From: JANQEU01 sp965228045
GTDB taxonomy: Bacteria > Bacteroidota > Bacteroidia > Cytophagales > Cyclobacteriaceae
Length of the DNA: 64,000 bases
Reading direction: 5' to 3'
Assembly (NCBI GenBank): GCA_965228045.1
Contig: OZ245789.1
Span: 1,116,001-1,180,000 of the forward strand
Within the stretch, counting starts at the first letter, position 1; every line of letters begins with the position of its first letter. Made by a program: the position numbers and the translations under genes. Below, in pieces: positions 43,501 through 53,500 of the stretch. A model generated the notes under the pieces. It searched no databases. It saw only the letters and a program-made list of their open reading frames with translations, and was not told the origin of the DNA.

Positions 43501-44462
43501 TCAAAGTTGGTATAATCGGAGCAGCCGGATACACGGCAGGTGAGTTGATCAGGATCCTGATCCACCATCCAAAAGTTGAATTAAGCTGGATCCAAAGCGA
43601 AAGTCAGGCGGGAAAACCGGTGACTGATGTTCATTCGGATTTAATTGGAGATTCTGACCTTGTTTTCACGTCGGAAATTAAAAATTCCGAAGCGGACCTG
43701 GTGTTCCTGTGCAAAGGACATGGAGAGTCGAAAAAAATCATCGATGGTCACCCGAGGCTTCTGGACCTGAAGATCATAGACCTGAGTCATGACTACCGAC
43801 TAAAAGGAGACCATCAATTTGTTTATGGTTTACCTGAATTGAATCGTGAAGCCATCAAAGAAGCGCAATATGTAGCCAATCCTGGTTGTTTCGCGACAAG
43901 CATCCAGTTAGGTTTAATGCCAGCTGCATCCGGAGATGTCATTTATGGGGATGTTCATATCTCCGGAATTACAGGCTCTACCGGAGCAGGACAGGGGTTT
44001 TCCCAGACAAGTCATTTTAGCTGGCGAAATAACAACATGAGTGTCTACAAAGCATTCGAGCATCAGCATCTTCATGAAATCGGGGAGACATTAAAATCAC
44101 TGGATGATGACTTTGAGCATGACCTCAATTTCATTCCTTATCGCGGAAACTTTACAAGGGGGATTATCACCACCAGCTATTTTAAGTCAGGTATAGCCGA
44201 AGATGAGCTGATTAGTACTTACAGAAAGTACTATCAGAAGCACTTGTTTACTCATGTGGCAGACCAAAACCCTGATCTCAAGCAGGTGGTAAATACCAAC
44301 AAAGCCCTTGTATACCCTAAGAAAATGGGGGAGCGCGTGATGGTCATTACTGTGATAGACAACCTATTAAAGGGCGCTTCCGGTCAGGCAGTACAAAACA
44401 TGAACCTGATGCTGGGGATGAAGGAATCTCTGGCACTCGACCTCAAGGCATCGGCATTTTAA
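43497..44462 (+). CDS. argC: N-acetyl-gamma-glutamyl-phosphate reductase
   Basis: A 321-residue NADPH-dependent reductase, third step of the pathway (it may act on an N-succinyl intermediate here, see argF'). Nucleotide motif GIIGAAGYTAGELIR, catalytic Cys131 in VANPGCFATS and the HFSWRNNNMSVYKAFEHQH stretch are present. Starts with GTG overlapping the argG stop. Slightly shorter than many ArgC proteins, no sign of truncation. Confidence 0.95.
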   Translation: MIKVGIIGAAGYTAGELIRILIHHPKVELSWIQSESQAGKPVTDVHSDLIGDSDLVFTSEIKNSEADLVFLCKGHGESKKIIDGHPRLLDLKIIDLSHDYRLKGDHQFVYGLPELNREAIKEAQYVANPGCFATSIQLGLMPAASGDVIYGDVHISGITGSTGAGQGFSQTSHFSWRNNNMSVYKAFEHQHLHEIGETLKSLDDDFEHDLNFIPYRGNFTRGIITTSYFKSGIAEDELISTYRKYYQKHLFTHVADQNPDLKQVVNTNKALVYPKKMGERVMVITVIDNLLKGASGQAVQNMNLMLGMKESLALDLKASAF

Positions 44463-44472
44463 AGATCTAACA

Positions 44473-45279
44473 ATGAATCAGAATCAAAAAATAGCAATTT
44501 TAGGAGCGGGTAACCTGGGTTTGGCAATCGCGGAAGGCATCGTTGAAAAACACCTTTCCGCAGCCGGTAACATAACTCTCACTCGCAGACACCTCAAGGG
44601 TCTTAAAGCCATGGAGGATGAAGGATACAGGATCACCACGGACAATAAGTCCTCCGTCAAAGACGCAGAGATGGTTTTTTTATGCGTGCAGCCCAAACAG
44701 CTTTCGGCATTAATGGATGAAATCAGGGATGTCCTTACGGAGAAACATCTGATAGTTTCTGTGATTACCGGGGTTTCTATTGAGCAGATCGCTGCACATT
44801 TGGATGGAAAAATACCCATCATACGGGCCATGCCCAATACGGCCATTGCGATAGGTGACTCCATGACATGCCTGGCATCTGCAAACGGGACATCGGAGCA
44901 GCTGAAATTTGTGACGTCGGTGTTTGATTCATTGGGAGAAACCCTCGTAATAGACGAGAAGCTGATGCAGGCGGCCACCGTACTTGGTGCCAGTGGAGTA
45001 GCCTTTTTTATGAGGTATCTGAGAGCGGCCACACAGGGAGGCATCCAGATGGGATTTCACCCGGAGGAGGCCCAGATGATTGCGGTGCAAACAGCAAAGG
45101 GTGCGGCGCGGCTCATTCAGGAAGAGGGTACTCACCCGGAGGTGGAGATCGACAAAGTGACAACCCCAAGAGGATGCACCATTGAAGGTCTCAATGAAAT
45201 GGAACACCAGGGATTCAGCTCATCACTTATAAAAGGCCTTATGACCTCATTTTACAAGATCAATTCCATAAGTCAATGA
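44473..45279 (+). CDS. proC: pyrroline-5-carboxylate reductase
   Basis: A 268-residue reductase making proline from pyrroline-5-carboxylate. Rossmann motif ILGAGNLGLAIAEGIV; RAMPNTAIAIGDSM; and the C-terminal AQTAKGAARL-type helix (here VQTAKGAARLIQEEG) with VTTPRGCTIEGLNEME. Its presence inside the arginine operon is usual in Bacteroidota and ties proline and arginine synthesis together. Overlaps argD by four bases. Confidence 0.95.
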   Translation: MNQNQKIAILGAGNLGLAIAEGIVEKHLSAAGNITLTRRHLKGLKAMEDEGYRITTDNKSSVKDAEMVFLCVQPKQLSALMDEIRDVLTEKHLIVSVITGVSIEQIAAHLDGKIPIIRAMPNTAIAIGDSMTCLASANGTSEQLKFVTSVFDSLGETLVIDEKLMQAATVLGASGVAFFMRYLRAATQGGIQMGFHPEEAQMIAVQTAKGAARLIQEEGTHPEVEIDKVTTPRGCTIEGLNEMEHQGFSSSLIKGLMTSFYKINSISQ

Positions 45280-46421
45280 AGCAATTTGATGTATATCCGC
45301 GGTATAAAATAGACCTTGACAGGGGAGAGGGAAACTATGTATTTGATACCAAAGGCAACCAATATCTGGACTTATATGGAGGTCATGCAGTCATATCTAT
45401 CGGTCATGCGCACCCTCATTTTGTCAAAAGAATCGAAAGCCAACTAAATAAATTATCCTTTTATTCTAATTCGGTAGGATTGGAAATTCAGGAGGAATAT
45501 GCTGATAGTCTCGGGGAATCCTCTTCTTACCCGGACTACCAGCTTTTCCTCTGTAATTCAGGAGCGGAAGCCAATGAAAATGCGTTGAAACTGGCGTCTT
45601 TCATCACAGGAAGAAAGAAAATTGTGTCTTTTGAGAAAGGATTTCATGGGCGTACTTCCCTGGCGGTGGAAGCTACCGATAATGCGAAAATTCAGGCTCC
45701 TGTAAACATTACAGGTAATATTTTAAGATTGAAACTGAATGACCTGGAAGCCGCCAAAGAAGCAATAGATGAATCCGTAGCTGCAGTGATCATTGAAGGT
45801 ATCCAGGGTATTGCTGGGATATACCTTCCTGATGATTCCTTTTTACAGGGCCTGAGGAAGATATGTGATGAGAGAGGCGCATTGTTGATATTGGATGAGG
45901 TCCAATCCGGTTTCGGTAGAGCAGGTCATTTCTTTGCTCATCAATACGCCAATGTGAGACCGGATATCATTTCCATGGCAAAAGGAATGGGCAATGGTTT
46001 TCCTATCGGAGGAATTCTGATATCCAATCGAATTGAAGCGAGGGCAGGAATGTTGGGGACCACTTTTGGTGGAAACCCACTTGCATGTGCTGCAGGTCTG
46101 GCAGTGCTTGAGGTAATAAAAAAGGAGAACCTGTTGGAAAATGCCGGGAAACAGGGTGAGTATGTTATCACGAAATTGAAAACCATTCAAAACGTGAGTG
46201 AAGTGAGGGGACGCGGTTTAATGATAGGGATTCAGCTACCTTTTGCGGCAAAAAGTATTCGTGAACGATTGCTGATGGAACACCAAATATTTACCGGGAG
46301 CGCTTCTGATCCCAATACATTAAGGATTTTGCCGGCTTTGAATATTGAAAGATCTCATCTGGATACTTTTCTGGATGCCCTAACCTATGAACTGAAAAAT
46401 GAAACAATTTCTGTCAATTGA
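45276..46421 (+). CDS. argD: acetylornithine aminotransferase
   Basis: A 381-residue PLP aminotransferase of class III. Asp207 (LILDEVQSGFGRAG) contacts the PLP ring and Lys236 (SMAKGMGNGFPIGG) forms the Schiff base. It converts N-acyl-glutamate semialdehyde to N-acyl-ornithine. ATGA overlap with proC at the start and a 23-base overlap with the carbamoyltransferase gene at the end. Confidence 0.95.
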   Translation: MKQFDVYPRYKIDLDRGEGNYVFDTKGNQYLDLYGGHAVISIGHAHPHFVKRIESQLNKLSFYSNSVGLEIQEEYADSLGESSSYPDYQLFLCNSGAEANENALKLASFITGRKKIVSFEKGFHGRTSLAVEATDNAKIQAPVNITGNILRLKLNDLEAAKEAIDESVAAVIIEGIQGIAGIYLPDDSFLQGLRKICDERGALLILDEVQSGFGRAGHFFAHQYANVRPDIISMAKGMGNGFPIGGILISNRIEARAGMLGTTFGGNPLACAAGLAVLEVIKKENLLENAGKQGEYVITKLKTIQNVSEVRGRGLMIGIQLPFAAKSIRERLLMEHQIFTGSASDPNTLRILPALNIERSHLDTFLDALTYELKNETISVN

Positions 46422-47346
46422 TGATGTGCCTGACCCGAAAGGTTTGGTAGAGGAAGCATTAACACTAAAGAAGGATCCATTTGCCTACCAGGAGGTAGGT
46501 AAGAACAAGGTTCTGGGACTGATATTTTTCAACCCAAGTTTGAGGACAAGGATGAGTATGACAAAAGCGGCTTATAATCTCGGTATGAGGGTAATCACTC
46601 TAAATGTGACAAGTGATTCCTGGCAACTGGAAACAGAGGAGGGCACAGTTATGAACAAAGGAAAAGCTGAGCATATCAAGGAGGCCGCGGGAGTAATGGG
46701 ATTGTATTGCGATCTCCTGGCTGTCAGGTCTTTTCCGACCTTCGAAAGCAGGGAACGAGATTACGCTGAGACACTTTTGACGGATTTTGTTAGATACAGT
46801 GATACACCTGTCATTAATATGGAGTCATCCACCTTACATCCTTTACAATCCCTTGCGGACTATATGACAATCACGGAGAACATGAAAGGTAATAAACCTA
46901 AAGTAGTCATGACCTGGGCACCTCATGTGAATGTATTGCCTCAGGCAGTCCCAAATTCCTTTGCGCAATGGATCAGTCAGTCAGACTTTGATTTTACCAT
47001 CACTCACCCGGAAGGGCTGGAGCTGGACAAAAAATTTACCGGAAATGCAGAAATCCAATACGATCAAATGGAAGCCTTGAAAGGAGCTGATTTTGTGTAT
47101 GTCAAGAACTGGTCAAAATACCATGATTATGGTCAAAAGCACAGTGATCCATCGTGGATGATAAATAAGGATAAACTTTCGGTGACCAACAATGCCCGTC
47201 TGATGCACTGCTTACCTGTAAGACGGAATGTGGTAATCTCCGATGACGCGATTGACAGCGAGTACAGCATCATCATGGCTCAGGCCAAAAACCGTGAATA
47301 TTCTGCACAGATAGTATTAAAGAAATTATTGGAGGGACTGGAATGA
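46399..47346 (+). CDS. argF': N-acylornithine carbamoyltransferase (ArgF')
   Basis: A 315-residue transcarbamylase. The carbamoyl-phosphate loop is SLRTR (47-51) where ornithine transcarbamylases have STRTR, and HCLPVRRNV replaces the HCLP-type ornithine loop; these mark the branch that carbamoylates N-acetyl- or N-succinyl-ornithine, as known from Xanthomonas and Bacteroides fragilis. The residue that decides acetyl versus succinyl (Glu in Xanthomonas, Pro90 in B. fragilis, from memory) is Ala90 here (NKGKAEHIKEA). It overlaps argD by 23 bases and argB by four. Product: N-acyl-citrulline, de-acylated by the M20 gene two genes downstream. Confidence 0.9.
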   Translation: MKQFLSIDDVPDPKGLVEEALTLKKDPFAYQEVGKNKVLGLIFFNPSLRTRMSMTKAAYNLGMRVITLNVTSDSWQLETEEGTVMNKGKAEHIKEAAGVMGLYCDLLAVRSFPTFESRERDYAETLLTDFVRYSDTPVINMESSTLHPLQSLADYMTITENMKGNKPKVVMTWAPHVNVLPQAVPNSFAQWISQSDFDFTITHPEGLELDKKFTGNAEIQYDQMEALKGADFVYVKNWSKYHDYGQKHSDPSWMINKDKLSVTNNARLMHCLPVRRNVVISDDAIDSEYSIIMAQAKNREYSAQIVLKKLLEGLE

Positions 47347-48134
47347 ACAGATTATCCATTGTCAAGATTGGTGGAACCATCATAGAGTCAGATGAGATTT
47401 TGAAAGAATTTCTCACCGGGTTTGCCGCAATCAAGGGTCCCAGGATCCTGGTGCATGGTGGTGGAAAGATGGCAACGGAACTGGCAAAGCAGCTTGGTTT
47501 TCATACCACCATGATAGAAGGCCGAAGGGTCACTGATTTGAATATGCTGCGAGTGGTGACCATGGCTTATGCGGGACTCGCCAATAAAAGACTAGTTTCC
47601 CGATTACAGGGAATGGACATTAATGGCCTGGGTCTGACAGGTGCCGATGGCAATCTTATTGAATCAGTAAAGAGACCGTTGAAGGATGGGATTGACTGGG
47701 GCTGGGTTGGGGACCCGGTCTTTGTGAATAAAGACCTTCTTAATAAGTTGTTGCAATCGGAAATAGTCCCGGTCATAGCACCATTGACACATGATGGAAA
47801 TGGACATATGTTGAACACCAATGCCGATACTATGGCAAACATGGTTGCTACTGCATTGAGTGATCTTTTTCAGGTTGATCTTATCTATACTTTCGAACTA
47901 CCCGGAGTTATGAAAGACATACACGAAGCAGACTCTCTTATCCCATTTCTAAATCAGGAAATCTATCAACAATATTTAAAAGAGGGGATTATCAATGACG
48001 GCATGAAGCCCAAACTTGACAATGCTTTCCAGGCACTCAATGCCGGCGTCCATAAAGTGAAAATCATCAGATACAGTGCCTTGAAAGACCTGGAAATAGA
48101 AAAATTTGACAACTATACGACCATTAGTTTATGA
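47343..48134 (+). CDS. argB: N-acetylglutamate kinase
   Basis: A 263-residue amino acid kinase-family enzyme. VKIGGTIIESDEILKEF, ILVHGGGKMATELAKQLG and the later NTNADTMANMVATAL and EGIINDGMKPKLDNAF contain the ATP and N-acylglutamate sites. It lacks an N-terminal extension of the arginine-inhibited type, so feedback by arginine is not expected. Overlaps both neighbours by ATGA. The substrate may be the N-succinyl form if the pathway is of the B. fragilis kind. Confidence 0.94.
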   Translation: MNRLSIVKIGGTIIESDEILKEFLTGFAAIKGPRILVHGGGKMATELAKQLGFHTTMIEGRRVTDLNMLRVVTMAYAGLANKRLVSRLQGMDINGLGLTGADGNLIESVKRPLKDGIDWGWVGDPVFVNKDLLNKLLQSEIVPVIAPLTHDGNGHMLNTNADTMANMVATALSDLFQVDLIYTFELPGVMKDIHEADSLIPFLNQEIYQQYLKEGIINDGMKPKLDNAFQALNAGVHKVKIIRYSALKDLEIEKFDNYTTISL

Positions 48135-49228
48135 ATGACCAGCTACTAAATGACCTTCATCATTCCGCGGTGGAGCTGCTGAAAAAGTTGATTGAAACAC
48201 CCAGCCTCAGCAAGGAAGAAGATAAAACGGGCGATTTAATTGAAGATTATCTCAGAAAGGAATCTATTGATGTAAAACGTGAAGGCAACAATGTCTGGGC
48301 TTGCAATAAGTACTTTGATCCCTCAAAAAATACGATCCTGCTTAATTCGCATCATGACACAGTAAAGCCGAACCAGGGTTATACCAGAGATCCTTACACC
48401 GCCATCGTGGAGAGTGGGAAGTTATACGGATTAGGTAGTAATGACGCCGGGGGGTGTCTGGTTTCTCTCATTCAGGTCTTTAAATATCTGTTCCCTAAAG
48501 AAAACTTGCCTTATAATCTGATCCTGGCGGCGACTGCAGAAGAGGAAAATTCAGGTGTGAACGGCGTTGAATCCATACTCAAAGATCTGGGTCAAATAGA
48601 CTTTGCCATTGTCGGCGAACCTACAGAAATGAACATGGGAGTAGCCGAAAAAGGATTAATGGTGCTGGATTGCTACAGCCATGGTAAATCAGGACATGCT
48701 GCCAGGGACCAGGGAGAAAATGCCATTTACAAGGCTTTGGCCGATATTCACTGGTTCAAAGAGTATCGTTTTGCAAAGGAATCAGATCATCTTGGTCCGG
48801 TCAAGATGTCTGTGACGATGATCAATTCGGGATACCAGCACAATGTGGTTCCGGATGAGTGCCATTTTGTGGTAGACGTAAGGACTACAGACAGCTATTC
48901 CAATGAGGAGGTGCTTGGGATCATCCGGGATCATGTGGGATGCGACGTGAAGCCAAGATCCACCCGACTCAATCCGTCAAAACTACCCGGGGATCATCCC
49001 GTGTCCATCGTTGCGGGCAATTTGAGTATAAAGAAGTTTGGCTCGCCGACTACTTCCGATCAGGCAGTAATGAATTTTCCCACATTTAAAATGGGGCCCG
49101 GAAAATCTGAAAGATCACATACTCCGGACGAGTTCATTTTTATCGAAGAAATACAGTCCGGTATTAAGGGTTATATTGGTCTTTTGGAGGCACTTTTTGA
49201 ATTTGCGAAAACCGAAGTAGTAAAATGA
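48131..49228 (+). CDS. argE: M20-family deacylase, ArgE-like
   Basis: A 365-residue M20 metallopeptidase-type deacylase. Metal ligands His74-x-Asp76 (SHHDTV), Asp105 (GSNDAGG), Glu137/Glu138 (TAEEENSG) and a later His (KMGPGKSERSHTPDEF) are present. Given ArgF', the expected substrate is N-acetyl- or N-succinyl-citrulline rather than ornithine. There is no ArgJ in the window, so the route is linear. Overlaps argB and argH by ATGA. Confidence 0.9.
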   Translation: MNDQLLNDLHHSAVELLKKLIETPSLSKEEDKTGDLIEDYLRKESIDVKREGNNVWACNKYFDPSKNTILLNSHHDTVKPNQGYTRDPYTAIVESGKLYGLGSNDAGGCLVSLIQVFKYLFPKENLPYNLILAATAEEENSGVNGVESILKDLGQIDFAIVGEPTEMNMGVAEKGLMVLDCYSHGKSGHAARDQGENAIYKALADIHWFKEYRFAKESDHLGPVKMSVTMINSGYQHNVVPDECHFVVDVRTTDSYSNEEVLGIIRDHVGCDVKPRSTRLNPSKLPGDHPVSIVAGNLSIKKFGSPTTSDQAVMNFPTFKMGPGKSERSHTPDEFIFIEEIQSGIKGYIGLLEALFEFAKTEVVK

Positions 49229-50517
49229 AACTCTGGCAGAAAGGAGAATCAATTGACAAGCTTTTTGAAAGATTCACCATCGGAAATGACCCGATACTCG
49301 ATCTGGAGCTGGCTTACTATGACGTATTAGGCTCGCAGGCACATGTCAGGATGCTGGGTAAGATAGGTTTGCTAACCGATGGCGAGGTAAAGGAAATTCA
49401 CGAGGCATTGGATGAAATTGCAGAGCAGATAAAGGAAGGCAGGTTTACGATAGAGGATGGTATCGAAGACTGTCACTCCCAAATTGAAATGATACTGACT
49501 GAGAAGCTGGGCGATACCGGAAAAAAAGTTCATGCAGGACGATCGAGAAATGACCAGGTACTCACCGCTTTAAAACTGTATACGCGTGATCAACTCACTC
49601 AAATTGCCAGGGAAATCGATAAGTTGTTCTCATTGTTGCTGAAGAAGAGTGATGATTTTCGGGACACTTTGATGCCGGGCTATACCCACATGCAAGTGGC
49701 AATGCCATCAAGTTTCGGGTTGTGGTTCGGGGCGTATGCCGAGAGTCTGATCGACGATCTGATCCTGCTAAAGGCAGCATACGAGGTGACAAACAAAAAT
49801 CCGTTAGGTTCCGCAGCAGGCTATGGTGCTTCATTCCCGCTTGATCGGGATTTTACCACTAGTGAAATGGGCTTTTCAGGTGCCAATGTGAACGTGGTCT
49901 ATGCCCAAATGACGAGGGGCAAAATGGAGAAAACCGTGGCTTATGCCATCAGTTCTGTAGCTTCAACACTTGCCAGGTATTCTATGGACATCTGCCTGTA
50001 TAATGGTCAGGATTTTGGTTTTTTCGATCTGGATAAGAGGTATACCACGGGCTCGAGTATTATGCCGCATAAGCACAATCCCGATGGTTTTGAACTGGTG
50101 CGAGGAAAATGCAATCAGCTAATCGGTTTGCCCAATGAATTGAGCCTGATCACGGCTAACCTGCCATCAGGCTATCACCGGGATCTACAGGTACTGAAGG
50201 ACCATTATATCCCCGCCATTGGAAGCATCCTGGATTGCCTTAAAATAGTCACTCTGATGACCGAGAACCTCAATATCAATAAGGACATTATTCATAGTCA
50301 GAAATATGACTTATTGTTTACGGTTGAGGAGGTAAACAGGCTTGTGCAGGAAGGATTGCCATTCAGAGATGCTTATCGCAAAGTAGCCGAAATCATCCAG
50401 GCAGGAGATTACATTCCAAATCGGGAAGTCAGACATACACATCTTGGAAGTGTTGGTAATCTCGGAAATGAAAGGATACGAGGGGATTTTGACAAGGTTT
50501 ACTCGTTTTTCAAGTAG
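49225..50517 (+). CDS. argH: argininosuccinate lyase
   Basis: A 430-residue fumarase/aspartase-fold lyase that splits argininosuccinate to arginine and fumarate. The signature GSSIMPHKHNPDGFE is near residues 276-290 and HAGRSRNDQVLTALKL lies near residue 95. It is slightly shorter than common ArgH proteins (about 460). Last gene of the operon; its 3' end overlaps the opposite-strand rhamnosidase gene by 19 bases, with no terminator in between. Confidence 0.95.
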   Translation: MKLWQKGESIDKLFERFTIGNDPILDLELAYYDVLGSQAHVRMLGKIGLLTDGEVKEIHEALDEIAEQIKEGRFTIEDGIEDCHSQIEMILTEKLGDTGKKVHAGRSRNDQVLTALKLYTRDQLTQIAREIDKLFSLLLKKSDDFRDTLMPGYTHMQVAMPSSFGLWFGAYAESLIDDLILLKAAYEVTNKNPLGSAAGYGASFPLDRDFTTSEMGFSGANVNVVYAQMTRGKMEKTVAYAISSVASTLARYSMDICLYNGQDFGFFDLDKRYTTGSSIMPHKHNPDGFELVRGKCNQLIGLPNELSLITANLPSGYHRDLQVLKDHYIPAIGSILDCLKIVTLMTENLNINKDIIHSQKYDLLFTVEEVNRLVQEGLPFRDAYRKVAEIIQAGDYIPNREVRHTHLGSVGNLGNERIRGDFDKVYSFFK

Positions 50518-53500
50518 TAATTACCAGTCTTTACGATCTTCTTGTTTAGCGTCCTTATTGTGCCATTTTCATACTTATTGGTCAGCTTAAAAATCCAAAC
50601 ACTATTATGATCCAGTCCAGGTTCTGATAATTCTATCAACTTAGTTTTAGGATTCTCCGACCTGATCTGTCTTTCTAAGACTATCTTTCCATTCAGATCA
50701 TGTATAACCAGCGTACCATTTATAACCTTCTCTTTTCCCATCGCATAGATCAGATTACCGCGCTCAAGACCAAGAACGCCATATTGAGTATCGGTGATCA
50801 ACAGGGTCTCAGTGATCTCCTTTTCTGTAAACTCGAACCGATAATTTCCTGATCCTAGTGTGATGTATTGAAGATTTTCATCCAAAACTGGCTCTTTTGC
50901 ACCCGGAGGCAGGTCCATACCCGCTAAAAACAGATCTTTGGGAAGATAGTAATCAGCCGTTGTATTGGGTGGAATGGTGAGGTATTGCAGAATGGTTTCG
51001 TCGTCCCGCTTCCAATGGACCTGGATATTTCCTTCCGGAGATTGATAACCGACATTCACAAAATTCAGATCAGAAACATAACTCGGTTTTATACGGAAAT
51101 GTTTGAATCCCGGAGAATTTGGATCTGGTTGCAAGCCACCGAGGTATTCCATCATCCATTGATTGATCGAACCAAAGTAAGCGTGGTTTGCAGACCCGCC
51201 ATAGTACGTTGAATTATTTTGGACCCATCCTTCCTTAAAGGTATTCCCATCACTTATTAAGCCAAACCACGATGGTGTACTTCGTTTGGTGGCTAACTGA
51301 TAAGCAAGGTCCTGATAACCATTTTTGGACAGTGCCGGCAACAGGCTCTTGGAGCCCATCAGACCTACATCCGGCTGCATGTTGTCATCTTCAATTCTTT
51401 TAACAAGGGACTCTATGATGGATCTTTTGTGAGCAATTGGTAGTATGTCATACTCAAGCGCCATACTCAATTCCGTCTGGGTGGTTAACGAACCCTTTTG
51501 AGATATCTTATCGAGAAAAGTACCCCTGATTCCGGATTTGATTTTATCATATTTTTTAGCCAAATCCTTGTTTCCGAGAACCTTTGAAGTCTCCGCCAAA
51601 ATGTGAGCGTCATGATACAACAGAATGATGGAGAGGATCCATCGATCTGATTTTGATGAGGGGGCATGCCAATCTCCATACCCTACTATAGCGGATGGAT
51701 CAGACTTATATCGGTCGAACCAATAATCAAAGAAACTGATCATGTTGGGATAATTGTCTTCGAGTATCGAGGGGTCACCGGTAAACTGGTAGACGTTCCA
51801 CGGTATAATGACCATCGAGCTTGTCCAATCAAAATAACTTTGGGTTTCCTCAAGAGGAGAAGGGATAATCACCGGGACCTGTCCGCTAGTTTTCTGGACA
51901 TCGCGATGGTCTTGCATCCATTTTTCATACAATAATGTCATATCGTAGCTGAATAAAGCAGCCTCTGACACCATATGCGCATCTCCGGTCCAGCCATTCT
52001 TCTCTCTATGAGGGCAATCGGTGGGATACCCCATGGTATTGTAGCGAATTGAATTATTTACGGCCCTGTAGATCTGATTAAGCGTGTTATCAGAGGATTC
52101 GAAAAATCCGATTTGCTTAATGTCTGAATGTACCACCTGCATCTTCACATTGTTTTCTGTCAGTTCCAGGGGTTTTTCGGTGTTTATTTCGACATGCTGA
52201 AAACCTTTGTAGTTGAATACTGGCTGGAATGAAACCTGTTCACCCGCCTGCACTTTCAAATGGTCCGTTTGAAAGATCTCGTCTTCCTCCAGACGAATAT
52301 ACTTGGAGTCATTGGTGCCCATTCGTACCCCATAGCTTCCGCGAAGCTGTTCTCCATGTCTTATAGAAATCGTCTGATCACCTGGAGAGATAAATTCCAA
52401 AAGAACTTTCCCGGAGATATTATTAGCGAATGAAAACAGGTATTTGTTGTCATTTACCTGCCTGATAATTTTTGGAGAAAAAATCTGTGTGACCTTTATT
52501 GGTGGCACCATTTGACTGCTGATTTCCGCTTGTGGAGGAGAAGCCTGCGATGCATTTTGCCATGGACTGTCGTCAAAGTCGATCGCGTTCCACCGGGGGA
52601 TTTCCAGGGAAGTATCATAATTCTCTCCCAGGTAGATGCTGTTAAAAGTCACCGGGCTGTCGTGTGTTTTCCATGAATGATCTGATTTTATGACCTCGGT
52701 GGTGCCATCGGTATAGTTAAGGTGGAGGTTGAGAATAAATTTGGGTCTTTCCCGCCATGGAGCTCTGTCAAAACCCCAAACTGTGCTGACCTGGTGGTTA
52801 AACCAGCCATTCCCAAGCAGCAATCCCAGTGCGTTCTGACCCTCTTTAAATAATTCAGTCACATCGTATGTATTGTAATAGATCCTTTTATTCAGCTGAG
52901 AAAAAACAGGATTCAGGATTTCCTCCGATATTTTATGGCCATTTAGGGTTATTTCGTGAAGGCCGGCTGTTGCAACATAGATTCTGGCGGACTGGATTTC
53001 ACCCTTGGCCTCAAAGGTTTTTCTAAAATATGGTGCAGGCCGATAGTTCATGTCCATCCCATCTGATATCCACATACCTTTCCAGCCAGTTTGCATAATT
53101 CCGGTCTCGAAGTTGGCCACTGGCGATGCTACGGTTCCGCCAAGATTGTCGGTAACAATTACCTGCCAGAAATATTTTGAAAAGGGATTAAGTTCCGGAA
53201 TGGTTGGTTTTGAAAATGATCTATCCGATAGAATTTCTTTGGATTCAAAAATAATTCCTTCCACAAGGTTGGATCCCACGGAGTCTGTTCCAATTCTTAG
53301 GACGTAGCCTGACTGTACCAGATCCGCCTGCTCACTCATCAGGTTCCAGGTAAATCTTGGTGACGAAGTATCAATCCCCAGAGGGTTGTGTTGATATTCA
53401 CATTTCAGATTTTCAATTTGGGTTTGACCCAATGCCTTTAGTGACGAAGAAAGTCCGGTCAATAAGACAAGACATTTCAATGAAAAAATTAGGCCGGACC

